The translations under genes and the position numbers were made by a program. Shown here in pieces: positions 9,367 to 16,986 of a stretch of DNA of 64,000 bases. The stretch's first letter is position 1; each line of letters opens with the position of its first letter. Where the stretch lies: NCBI RefSeq assembly GCF_024363565.1, contig NZ_JAJEKE010000007.1:62001-126000 (forward strand), written 5' to 3'. The notes below the pieces were generated by a model. The model worked only from the letters and a program-made list of their open reading frames with translations. It was not told the origin of the DNA and made no database searches. Source of the DNA: Lutispora saccharofermentans (GTDB taxonomy: Bacteria; Bacillota; Clostridia; Lutisporales; Lutisporaceae).

Positions 9367-11040
9367 ATGCCGGATCATGAAATATCGCTTGGGAGCAAAA
9401 AAAGAATCCTGCTCATAGGGATATTGTTTATTATTCTATGCATAGCGCTGCTTGCAAGACTGTTTTTCATTCAAATAATTAAAAATAAAGAATATAGCAA
9501 GAAGGCTGTACAGCAAAGAATGATGAGCATATCCTTAGGTGCGGACAGAGGAAATATTTATGACAGAAATCTTATTCCTTTTACCGGCCGGGAAATACAT
9601 AAGTATATAATAGTGTATCCTGCTTATATCCAAGATAGAGATACAGCCGTATCAATAATTTCTAAATTGAGCGGTTTATCCCGTGATGCCGTTGCGAAAA
9701 AAATAAATTCAAATGCCGATGCTTTGGAGTTTTTATATGAAAACAGGGATGATGAATTGCTCAGTTTTATTGAGTCAGGCAAGCTTAAAGGTGTAATTGC
9801 CATAGAAAAAAATCAAAGGTACTCTGTAGAATCTATCGGCAGGCATGTTATAGGCTATATAAGCAAATCTGATAAAAAGGGCGAAATGGGAATAGAAAAA
9901 AGTATGGATAACTATCTGTCTGCAGTGACGGGCAAAAGCATTATAGCAGTGGTTGACAGCAGTAAAAATATAATACCGGGATTGGGCTTTAGAAAGGTTG
10001 AAGCTAGCAGCCAAGGCATAAACTATGGGATAAAGCTTACTCTGGACTATCATATTCAGAATATAGTTGAAGAGATCATGGATAAAAACGATATCAATGG
10101 AGCTATTGTGGTAATGGATATTAAAACAGGAGATATATTGGCTATGGCAAGCCACCCTGATTATGAGCAGGATAATATACAAAAATATATAAACAGCAAT
10201 GGAGAGGAGCTCATAAATAAAGCGATATGGCCATACGATCTGGGATCTGTATTTAAGATAGTCGTTGCAGCAGCAGCTATCGAAAGCGGAAAAATAAATC
10301 TTGATCAGAAATATATTTGCGAAGGAAGCATAGCAGTAGGAAACAGTGTAATAAACTGTTCTACTCATAAAAGCCATGAAAATAGAGAAATTACAATTGA
10401 TGAAGCCTTCGCTTTGTCCTGCAATACTACCTTTGTGAAAATAGGGATGGAGCTGGGAGCAGAGACTATATTAAATATGGCAAGAAAACTTGGCCTTGGA
10501 GAGAAGCAATGCTATGAAATCCTTGAAGAAAAGGCAGGATATATTCCGAATTCTCAGGAAGAGGGAATAGGCAACATATCTATAGGTCAGGGGAAGATTC
10601 AGGTAACCCCTCTTCAAGTCACTGCTATGATGGCTTCTATAGCCAATAACGGGATAAAATATGATGCAAGATTGATAGATGAGCTTATAAACGAAGATGG
10701 AGGAACAGTAAAAAAAATAGATAAAGGCAGCCCCAGAATAGTTCTTTCTCCCACAACGGCATATAGGCTAAAAAGGATGCTGAGAGATGTAGCGGTCTAT
10801 GGAACAGGAAAGCAAGCAAATATTGAAAAATTCGGCGGAAGCAGCGGCAAGACCGGCACAGCAGAAACAGGTATGAAAAATGGAAATATTATCCACGGAT
10901 GGTTTACCGGCTTTATACCATCCAATGATCCTCAATATGCAATAACGGTATTTATAAACAACGGCCGTTCAGGCGGAGGTTCGGCAGCACCTATTTTTAA
11001 ACAGGTAGGAGAAAATATTCTTACAAATATTAAAAGATAG
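9367..11040 (+). CDS. Class B penicillin-binding protein (transpeptidase, PbpI/SpoVD-like)
   Basis: Peptidoglycan DD-transpeptidase. A single membrane anchor (about residues 12-36) is followed by the class B dimerisation region (DRGNIYDRN, 60-68) and the transpeptidase domain with SVFK (Ser294, Lys297), SCN (351-353) and KTGT (495-498). All catalytic motifs are intact. Length 557 is typical. Position after udk matches Bacillus yrrR/pbpI. Placement directly before sigK makes a sporulation role possible, but there is no PASTA domain of the kind expected in SpoVD. ATG 9367 follows GGAGG. Confidence 0.88.
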   Translation: MPDHEISLGSKKRILLIGILFIILCIALLARLFFIQIIKNKEYSKKAVQQRMMSISLGADRGNIYDRNLIPFTGREIHKYIIVYPAYIQDRDTAVSIISKLSGLSRDAVAKKINSNADALEFLYENRDDELLSFIESGKLKGVIAIEKNQRYSVESIGRHVIGYISKSDKKGEMGIEKSMDNYLSAVTGKSIIAVVDSSKNIIPGLGFRKVEASSQGINYGIKLTLDYHIQNIVEEIMDKNDINGAIVVMDIKTGDILAMASHPDYEQDNIQKYINSNGEELINKAIWPYDLGSVFKIVVAAAAIESGKINLDQKYICEGSIAVGNSVINCSTHKSHENREITIDEAFALSCNTTFVKIGMELGAETILNMARKLGLGEKQCYEILEEKAGYIPNSQEEGIGNISIGQGKIQVTPLQVTAMMASIANNGIKYDARLIDELINEDGGTVKKIDKGSPRIVLSPTTAYRLKRMLRDVAVYGTGKQANIEKFGGSSGKTGTAETGMKNGNIIHGWFTGFIPSNDPQYAITVFINNGRSGGGSAAPIFKQVGENILTNIKR

Positions 11041-11046
11041 GACAGT

Positions 11047-11074
11047 CACAATAGTATTCTAAAAATCATATAAT
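11047..11074 (+). promoter_or_regulatory. Possible sigma-E-type promoter of sigK
   Basis: CACAAT (11047-11052), 14 nt, then CATATAAT (11067-11074). The -10 resembles the sigma-E consensus CATACAnT; the -35 is only a partial match. Mother-cell expression of sigK would be expected from the family. Confidence 0.25.
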
Positions 11075-11106
11075 TAAAAGTGACACTAAAATAGGAGGTT
11101 TTAATA

Positions 11107-11460
11107 ATGCTGCTATTGATATGCTCCTTGATTGCAGAGACTTTTAAGGATGTTATTTTGCTTTTTGGCTATGTTCAAAGCGCTAACTCCTTCCCGCAGC
11201 CTTTAACTCCGGAAGAAGAGCAGTACTATCTTGATCTGTATCAAAAAGGTGATGAAGATGCAAAAAATATATTGATTGAAAGGAATCTCAGACTGGTTGC
11301 CCATATAGTCAAAAAATTTGGAAGCGGCAAGGAAAGCGACGACCTCATATCTATCGGAACAATAGGCCTCATAAAAGCCATTGTTACTTTCAAAGGCGAA
11401 AAGGGCACAAGGCTTGCTACTTATGCTGCCAGGTGTATTGAAAATGAAATATTAGCATAA
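11107..11460 (+). CDS. sigK: RNA polymerase sigma-K factor, N-terminal part (split gene)
   Basis: Encodes residues 1-115 of late mother-cell sigma factor SigK, then reads into the inserted element and stops (ILA, TAA). A hydrophobic pro-sequence ([21 protein letters not shown]) precedes [12 protein letters not shown], aligning with the Bacillus pro-sequence cleaved by SpoIVFB before Tyr21. Region 2 is present with [12 protein letters not shown] and GTIGLIKAI, ending in ARCIENEI at the junction. Downstream DNA at 13088-13454 supplies the rest. ATG 11107 follows AGGAGG. Unlike C. difficile sigK, as I recall it, the pro-sequence is kept. Confidence 0.9.
   Translation: MLLLICSLIAETFKDVILLFGYVQSANSFPQPLTPEEEQYYLDLYQKGDEDAKNILIERNLRLVAHIVKKFGSGKESDDLISIGTIGLIKAIVTFKGEKGTRLATYAARCIENEILA
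11442..11453 (+). repeat. Left core (attachment) repeat of the sigK element
   Basis: AAATGAAATATT, identical to 13088-13099. It covers the codons for ENEIL of sigK. The sequence contains AATGA, which I recall as the skin crossover core of Bacillus. Confidence 0.85.
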
Positions 11461-11472
11461 GGTCTACATAAT

Positions 11473-11522
11473 CCCTCTCGCCTTACATATATATTAAATA
11501 TGAGGAAGAGGGGGTTTTTTTT
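11473..11522 (+). terminator. Terminator-like hairpin at the left end of the element, overlapping an RBS
   Basis: CCCTCT / AGAGGG (11473-11478, 11507-11512) and CCTTA / TGAGG (11481-11485, 11501-11505) form a two-part stem, followed by eight T residues (11515-11522) and then ATG 11523. The 3' arm is also the purine-rich Shine-Dalgarno of the small ORF, so readthrough transcripts from sigK would have that site paired. Confidence 0.65.
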
Positions 11523-11729
11523 ATGTCAAGAAAAGTAAAAATGTATGAAGTCAGTATTTGTTTTCCAGAAACCGAAGCAGAAAAACAAAACTTAAGAAAA
11601 AGAATCGAAGATGCCTATAATAACTTATCCAGGGAAAACCTTGATTCCTTACAGGAGCATGAAAAAGGGAAGAGGAAATTGAATACGAAGCTGAATATTG
11701 CTGCACATAAGGAGAAGGATATGCTATGA
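11523..11729 (+). CDS. Small charged protein of the sigK element (unknown; candidate directionality factor)
   Basis: Encodes 68 residues, rich in Lys, Glu and Arg, mostly predicted helical (EAEKQNLRKRIEDAYNNL, then QEHEKGKRK). I recognise no family. Its stop overlaps the recombinase start as ATGA, so the two are translationally coupled. Being the only other gene on an element whose sole task is excision, it could be a recombination directionality factor or recombinase regulator; this is inference from context. The RBS lies in the 3' arm of the preceding hairpin. Confidence 0.6.
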   Translation: MSRKVKMYEVSICFPETEAEKQNLRKRIEDAYNNLSRENLDSLQEHEKGKRKLNTKLNIAAHKEKDML

Positions 11730-13075
11730 AGGCCGCAATTTATTCCAGGAAGAGCAAGTTCACGGGAAAGGGAGAAAGCGTTGAAAATCAAATACAGCTT
11801 TGCAAGGAGTACGGTATAAAGAACCTTGATATAGATGTAAAGGACTTTGTTATATACGAGGATGAAGGCTTTTCCGGCAGCAATACCAACAGGCCTCAAT
11901 TCCAGAAGATGCTGAGGGATGTAAAGAAAAAAAATATAGATATAATAATATGCTATAGGCTTGATAGAATAAGCAGAAATGTATTGGATTTCTTAAATCT
12001 AATAGAGGTGCTAAATAAAGATAATATAGGCTTTGTTTCAATAAGAGAGCAATTTGATACAACAACTCCTATAGGAAGGGCTATGATGTATATCGCTTCT
12101 GTATTTTCACAACTTGAGAGAGAGACTATAGCAGAAAGAATAAAGGATAATATGCTGCAGCTTGCAAAATCTGGTCGGTGGCTCGGGGGTAACCCACCTA
12201 CCGGCTTCAGGTCAGAAGCAGTGATCAACAAGGGCTCAGACGGGAAAGAAAAGAAGGAGTATAAACTGGCATCAATAGATAATGAAATTGTATCAGTAAA
12301 AAAAATTTACAATAAATTTCTTGAGCTTAAATCATTGACAGGAGTAGAGCAGTTCCTGATGGAAAATGATATCAAAACAAAGAATGGGATTGAATTTAAT
12401 CGGCACTCTATCAAGTTGATCTTGAAAAATCCTGTATATGCAAGGAGTGATAAAGAACTATTCGAGTACTTTCAAAGTGAAGGATACTGTCTATGCTCAG
12501 ATCTTCATGAATTTAACGGTATCAATGGCATAATAGGATATAATAAAACACGGCAAAAAGGAGAAGGTACAAACCCAAAATATCGAGATATCAGCAAATG
12601 GATAATTGCTGTAGGCAAACATGATGGAGTCATATCAGGCAAGGATTGGATAGAGGCTCAAAGGTTATTGAATCAGAATAAATCTAAAGCATACAGAAAG
12701 GTGAAAAGCTCTCAATCCATTCTTTCCGGTGTTCTGCAGTGCAAAAACTGCGGGAGCTTCATGCGCCCAAAAACCATGAAGCGCTGGAATTCAAATGCTG
12801 AGCAGATCTTCTATTATATTTGTGAAAAGAAAGAGAAGAGCAAAAAAGCTCAATGTCAAAGCTGTAATCTTAACGGCAATAGAGCTGATCTCAAAGTTAT
12901 TGAAGCATTAAAAAAGCTTATGGATAAATTAGATGTTAATTTTATGAGAGACGATCGATGGAATTGTATGGGAGCCGCTGATAAGAGAAGCTTCATCAAG
13001 GCAATCATAGACAAAATATTGTGGGATGGTGAAAAACTTGATATAATCCTATTTAGCAGCCATATGTTTCCATAG
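11726..13075 (+). CDS. Serine site-specific recombinase of the sigK element (SpoIVCA-like)
   Basis: Serine recombinase expected to excise the element from sigK in the mother cell. The resolvase domain has IYSRKS with nucleophile Ser10, then YRLDRISR (77-84) and SQLERETIAERI (128-139). The 'recombinase' DNA-binding domain starts at LGGNPPTGF (153-161). The zinc ribbon uses CKNC (339-342) and later cysteines (366, 377). Length 449 is short for a large serine integrase, because there is little sequence in the position of the usual long coiled-coil insert of the zinc domain. It shares an ATGA overlap with the upstream ORF and ends 12 nt before the right core repeat. Confidence 0.88.
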   Translation: MKAAIYSRKSKFTGKGESVENQIQLCKEYGIKNLDIDVKDFVIYEDEGFSGSNTNRPQFQKMLRDVKKKNIDIIICYRLDRISRNVLDFLNLIEVLNKDNIGFVSIREQFDTTTPIGRAMMYIASVFSQLERETIAERIKDNMLQLAKSGRWLGGNPPTGFRSEAVINKGSDGKEKKEYKLASIDNEIVSVKKIYNKFLELKSLTGVEQFLMENDIKTKNGIEFNRHSIKLILKNPVYARSDKELFEYFQSEGYCLCSDLHEFNGINGIIGYNKTRQKGEGTNPKYRDISKWIIAVGKHDGVISGKDWIEAQRLLNQNKSKAYRKVKSSQSILSGVLQCKNCGSFMRPKTMKRWNSNAEQIFYYICEKKEKSKKAQCQSCNLNGNRADLKVIEALKKLMDKLDVNFMRDDRWNCMGAADKRSFIKAIIDKILWDGEKLDIILFSSHMFP

Positions 13076-13087
13076 GGTCAGGGTAGC

Positions 13088-13099
13088 AAATGAAATATT
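13088..13099 (+). repeat. Right core (attachment) repeat of the sigK element
   Basis: AAATGAAATATT, identical to 11442-11453. It is in the same codon phase, so crossover anywhere within it leaves the sigK frame intact. Confidence 0.85.
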
Positions 13100-13454
13100 G
13101 ATGACAATACGCGCATCTAAGAAGATAAAATCCGAAGTATCAATAAATGAACCTATAGGCATAGATAAAGAAGGCAATGAAATTTCTCTCATAGACATAT
13201 TAGGCAGCGATTCTGATCTGATACTGGATGAAGTGGAGCTAAAGATTCAAATAAAAAAGCTTTATCAGAAAATGGAATCTATACTGAAGCAAAGAGAAAA
13301 GCAAATATTAGAACTTCGGTACGGGTTGATAAACGGAGTGTGCAAGACTCAGAGGGAAATAGCGGATATGCTTGGTATATCAAGGTCTTACGTATCAAGA
13401 ATAGAGAAAAGAGCTATAAAAAAGCTATATAAAGAACTGTACATTGAGAGTTGA
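13098..13454 (+). CDS. sigK: RNA polymerase sigma-K factor, C-terminal part (split gene)
   Basis: Supplies 118 codons (residues 116-233 of the rebuilt 233-residue pro-SigK; Bacillus SigK is 241). It starts with the second half of the ENEIL-MT junction, then INEPIGIDKEGNEISLIDIL (region 3) and region 4 with the helix-turn-helix TQREIADMLGISRSYVSRIE. It has no Shine-Dalgarno of its own, so expression should require excision. The stop overlaps the region before yqeG. Confidence 0.9.
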   Translation: MMTIRASKKIKSEVSINEPIGIDKEGNEISLIDILGSDSDLILDEVELKIQIKKLYQKMESILKQREKQILELRYGLINGVCKTQREIADMLGISRSYVSRIEKRAIKKLYKELYIES

Positions 13455-13462
13455 GGGATATT

Positions 13463-13954
13463 ATGAAAAAACTACTGATTCCTGATATGCATTATGAATC
13501 TGTCTTTTCGATAGATATTGGAATATTAAAGCAAAATGGTATTGAAGGTATAATAATTGATATTGATAACACATTGGTGGCTTGGGATACAAAAGAAGCA
13601 GATGAAAAAGCACTGAATTTTATTAAAAGCCTGCAAGAGGAAAACTTAAAAATATGTATGATTTCCAATAACACTAGAAAAAGGGTGGAAAAATTCAATG
13701 AAATACTGGCACTTCCGGCTATACATAAAGCGGGCAAACCGAAAACCTCTCCATTCTTAAAGGCTATGAAGCTTCTTCAAACCGATAAGAAAAATACAGC
13801 AGTAATAGGTGATCAGCTATTTACCGATATACTTGGGGGTAACCGCATCGGTTTATTTACTATACTTGTTACTCCTATAAGCCCCAAGGAATTCATATGG
13901 ACAAGGTTCATGCGAAAAATAGAAAGATTTGTATTAAAGAAAATAATAAAATGA
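13463..13954 (+). CDS. yqeG: YqeG-family HAD-IIIA phosphatase
   Basis: HAD-superfamily phosphatase related to the phosphatidylglycerophosphate phosphatases Gep4/PTPMT1-like; the bacterial substrate is not settled. Motif I is DIDNT (33-37, nucleophile Asp33), motif II is SNNT, and motif III/IV is GDQLFTDILGGN. ATG 13463 (163 aa) is preferred to TTG 13451 since GAGGG falls just upstream of the ATG. It begins 8 nt after the sigK stop, which suggests co-transcription with rebuilt sigK. Confidence 0.85.
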   Translation: MKKLLIPDMHYESVFSIDIGILKQNGIEGIIIDIDNTLVAWDTKEADEKALNFIKSLQEENLKICMISNNTRKRVEKFNEILALPAIHKAGKPKTSPFLKAMKLLQTDKKNTAVIGDQLFTDILGGNRIGLFTILVTPISPKEFIWTRFMRKIERFVLKKIIK

Positions 13955-14079
13955 AGAATTTAAAGCTATGAGCATGGAAAATCATGTATAATTATTGATT
14001 AAATTTTCTATATGTGAAGGATTTTGCAAAATTTTATAGAATATAATTATCTAAAATAAGTAGTACAATTTAATCACCG

Positions 14080-14172
14080 AATTAGGACGTTTGAACTATG
14101 GATACATTTGGGCGCCTATGCCATAGAGACGTTGTGGCGCAACCGGCTAGTAATATATTAGTTGGTTTTTTT
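14080..14172 (+). promoter_or_regulatory. c-di-GMP-II riboswitch with terminator expression platform
   Basis: The sequence from about 14092 (GAACTATGGATACATTTGGGC) to GGCGCAACCGGCTAG (14136-14150) lines up with the class II c-di-GMP aptamer I remember from the C. acetobutylicum crystal structure, sharing ATGG...TTGGGC and GYGCAACCGRCY. The stem CTATGG / CCATAG and a GCGCC / GGCGC pseudoknot-like pairing fit. ACCGGCTA (14142-14149), the 3' end of the aptamer, is also the 5' arm of a terminator (3' arm 14159-14166, then T7). Ligand binding should therefore free the operon from termination, giving an ON switch. Confidence 0.75.
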
Positions 14173-14224
14173 ATATATAAAAACAATTGCAATAGAAATA
14201 TTAAACTGTAAGAAGGTGAGCAGC

Positions 14225-15907
14225 GTGAAGAAAAATCTGCGTTTAGGAGATATGTTGATAATCACAGGTAAGCTCAACCAGGGACAATTGGAAGAAGCGA
14301 TGAAAAAGCAAAAAAGCATAAAAAACAAGAAACTTGGCGAAGTCCTGGTAGAGCTCGGATATGTAAAGGAAGAAGATATTTTGGAAGTCTTGGAAGAGCA
14401 GCTGAAGGTTCCTGTTATTGACCTGGCTTATCGTATGCTCGACCCAAAGATTATAGCCCTGGTGCCTGAGAACATTGCTCGAAAATATGACCTGATCCCC
14501 ATAGATATTGTTGATGGTGAACTGCTGGTGGCAATGAATGATCCACTTAATATATTCGCTATAGATGATATCAAGCTGCTGACGGGTATGAAGGTGAAGA
14601 TAGCCCTATCCGCTAAGTCTGTAATAACAAGGACCATAAATAAATATTATACTCAGGAGGGCACAAAGAAAGTAATCGAAGAATTCGAAGAAAAATTTGT
14701 ACCCAGCAGCCTGGATGATTTAGATGAAAGTGAATTATCAGATGTTAACAGCGCACCTGTTGTGAAGCTTGTAAATACTATTATGGAGCAGGCTGTCAGG
14801 ATGAAGGCCAGTGATATACATATTGAACCCTATGAAAACAATATAAGGATCAGGCTCAGACTGGATGGTGACCTGCAGGAGATAATGAGCTTTTCTAAGA
14901 AAAGCCACATGGCAATAGCTACAAGGATAAAGATAATGGGCAGGATGGATATTGCAGAAAGGAGAATCCCCCAAGACGGCAGGATAGAGATGGAATTGGA
15001 AGGCAAAAGCATTGACATGAGAATATCATCTTTGCCTACGGTGTATGGTGAAAAAATAGTAATAAGGCTCCTGGATAGAGACGGATTCAATTTTTCCAAA
15101 GAGGACTTGGGTTTTTCTGAAAGCGATCTTAAGATATTTAACAGGATTATACGCCAGCCCTATGGAATAATCCTGGTCACCGGTCCTACCGGCAGCGGTA
15201 AAACCACTACCCTATATACAATATTAAAGGATTTAAATAGAGAAGAGCAAAACATAATAACTGTAGAGGATCCTGTGGAATATAAGCTTGATGGAATAAA
15301 TCAAGTACAGGTAAACAATAAGGCAGGTTTAACCTTTGCCGGCGGGCTGCGTTCAATACTCAGGCAAGATCCCGATATCATAATGGTGGGAGAGATAAGA
15401 GACTCAGAAACGGCAGAAATAGCAGTGAGAGCTTCTATCACCGGCCACCTGGTCCTTTCTACGCTACACACCAATGACACTGCATCAACGATTGCCAGGC
15501 TGGTAGATATGGGGATTGAACCCTACCTTGTATCCACATCAATAATAGGCATAATATCGCAACGATTGGTAAAGCGGCTATGCAACGGCTGCAAAATCCC
15601 ATATTCTGCATCTGATAAAGAAAGAAAAATGCTCAATGCAGAATCTGGCAAGGAATTGACTTTGTATAAGCCCCATGGCTGCAATAAGTGCATCAAGGGA
15701 TATAGAGGAAGAATACCGGTTCATGAGGTGATGTACCTGGATCACGAGATACGAAAATTAATAGATAATCGTGCTACTACTGATGAGATAAAAGATGAGG
15801 CTATAAAAAATGGTATGACTACCCTTCTCCACAGCGCGACAAGCTTGGCATTACAAGGTATTACTTCCGTAGAGGAAGTGCTTAGAGTAGGATATACGAC
15901 GGATTAG
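14225..15907 (+). CDS. pilB: Type IV pilus extension ATPase PilB with MshEN domain
   Basis: Cytoplasmic hexameric ATPase powering pilus assembly. The N-terminus carries two consecutive 24-residue MshEN motifs (Arg6-Gln29 and Lys36-Gln59, each [RK]LGxxLxxxG..Q), the known c-di-GMP-binding signature. The ATPase core has Walker A GPTGSGKTTT (320-329), the Asp box and Walker B QDPDIIMVGE (381-390), His-box HLVLSTLHTND and a zinc tetra-Cys site (CNGC, CNKC). GTG 14225 (560 aa) follows AAGAAGGTGAG; an upstream in-frame ATG at 14162 falls inside the riboswitch terminator and is rejected. Confidence 0.93.
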   Translation: MKKNLRLGDMLIITGKLNQGQLEEAMKKQKSIKNKKLGEVLVELGYVKEEDILEVLEEQLKVPVIDLAYRMLDPKIIALVPENIARKYDLIPIDIVDGELLVAMNDPLNIFAIDDIKLLTGMKVKIALSAKSVITRTINKYYTQEGTKKVIEEFEEKFVPSSLDDLDESELSDVNSAPVVKLVNTIMEQAVRMKASDIHIEPYENNIRIRLRLDGDLQEIMSFSKKSHMAIATRIKIMGRMDIAERRIPQDGRIEMELEGKSIDMRISSLPTVYGEKIVIRLLDRDGFNFSKEDLGFSESDLKIFNRIIRQPYGIILVTGPTGSGKTTTLYTILKDLNREEQNIITVEDPVEYKLDGINQVQVNNKAGLTFAGGLRSILRQDPDIIMVGEIRDSETAEIAVRASITGHLVLSTLHTNDTASTIARLVDMGIEPYLVSTSIIGIISQRLVKRLCNGCKIPYSASDKERKMLNAESGKELTLYKPHGCNKCIKGYRGRIPVHEVMYLDHEIRKLIDNRATTDEIKDEAIKNGMTTLLHSATSLALQGITSVEEVLRVGYTTD

Positions 15908-15917
15908 GAGTGAGATA

Positions 15918-16970
15918 ATGGATTTTTTAAAACTGGTTCAATCAGGAATAGAAAAGAAAGCCTCGGATATACATATCACAGTTGGCTTGCCCATAATCTT
16001 CAGAATCAATGGGGAATTGGTAAAAATGGGCGATGCAGATATGACGCCTAAGGATACGGAAGAGATCGCCAGGCTCATGCTCAATGAAAGACAGTTCAGT
16101 GAGCTTAAACAAAAAGGAGAAATTGATACATCCTATTCTTCGCCGGGTGTAGGACGGTTTAGAATAAACATATACAGGCAGAGGGGAAGCTATGGGATTG
16201 CTATAAGGATAATACCACTAAAAATACCTACTCTTGAAGAATTGGGGCTTCCTGTTATAGTACAGGATCTGGCAAGGCTGCCCAGGGGCCTCATACTCGT
16301 TACCGGCCCCACAGGCAGCGGCAAATCTACTACTCTTGCCTATATGATTGACCAGATAAACCGGGAAAAAAAGTACCATATTATAACCCTGGAGGACCCT
16401 ATAGAATATCTCCACAAGCACAATAAGAGCATAATAAACCAAAGAGAGATTGGAAATGATTCACTAAGCTTTGCAAATGCACTGAGAGCAGCTCTGCGTC
16501 AGGACCCGGATGTGATTTTAGTGGGCGAGATGAGGGACCTAGAGACCATAAGCATTGCTTTGACTGCAGCTGAAACAGGCCATCTGGTGCTGTCTACTCT
16601 GCACACGCTGGGGGCAGCCAAAACAATTGATAGAATAATAGATGTATTTCCGCCGCATCAGCAGCAGCAAATAAGGATACAACTATCCACTGTGATAGAA
16701 GCCATAATATCCCAGCAGCTTTTGCCAACCGCAGACGGCAAATCAAGGGCAGCGGCTTTTGAGGTGATGGTAGCCACAAGTGCCATAAGCAACCTTATAA
16801 GAGAAGAAAAGACCCACCAGATCGATACGGTAATACAAACAGGCTCCAAAATAGGAATGCAGACCCTGGATAATTCTTTATTGAACCTTTATAGGAGAGG
16901 GCTCATAAGCCAAGAGGCATTGATGATTCAGACAAGCAATCCTGAAATAATGAAAAGATACTTGTTATAG
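15918..16970 (+). CDS. pilT: Type IV pilus retraction ATPase PilT
   Basis: Hexameric ATPase that depolymerises pili and drives twitching and DNA uptake. Walker A GPTGSGKST is at 130-138, Walker B lies in RQDPDVILVGEMRD, and the His box is HLVLSTLHT. The C-terminal segment has AAFEVMVATSAISNLIREEK, a variant of the PilT AIRNLIRE motif needed for retraction. Length 350 is standard. It starts 10 nt after pilB, same operon. Confidence 0.93.
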   Translation: MDFLKLVQSGIEKKASDIHITVGLPIIFRINGELVKMGDADMTPKDTEEIARLMLNERQFSELKQKGEIDTSYSSPGVGRFRINIYRQRGSYGIAIRIIPLKIPTLEELGLPVIVQDLARLPRGLILVTGPTGSGKSTTLAYMIDQINREKKYHIITLEDPIEYLHKHNKSIINQREIGNDSLSFANALRAALRQDPDVILVGEMRDLETISIALTAAETGHLVLSTLHTLGAAKTIDRIIDVFPPHQQQQIRIQLSTVIEAIISQQLLPTADGKSRAAAFEVMVATSAISNLIREEKTHQIDTVIQTGSKIGMQTLDNSLLNLYRRGLISQEALMIQTSNPEIMKRYLL

Positions 16971-16986
16971 GGCAGGTGATTCTCAC

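Larger units (their letters stand above)
11442..13099. mobile_element. Minimal skin-like sigK-intervening element (1,646 bp excised)
   Basis: The element lies between two copies of a 12-bp direct repeat and interrupts sigK. Excision by crossover in the repeat removes 1,646 bp and joins GAA AAT GAA ATA TTG ATG ACA, restoring ENEILMT-IRASKK in frame, matching the SigK family (ENEILMHLRALKK in Bacillus). The only genes inside are a 68-residue protein and a serine recombinase, both on the same strand as sigK. No phage or cargo genes are present, in contrast to the tens-of-kilobase skin of B. subtilis and the roughly 15-kb one of C. difficile. Confidence 0.9.

Noticed and set aside
9775..10377. 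200-codon open frame on the minus strand within the PBP gene
   Set aside because: It lies wholly opposite a conserved transpeptidase gene, has no recognisable domain and reflects codon bias.
11107..11460. Reading the sigK halves as a decayed pseudogene
   Set aside because: Both halves are intact in their motifs, and the 12-bp repeat plus adjacent recombinase restores the exact frame, which fits programmed excision better than decay.
14162..14224. N-terminal extension of PilB from ATG 14162
   Set aside because: This start lies inside the terminator stem of the riboswitch and has no SD, while GTG 14225 has a good one and homologues start there.
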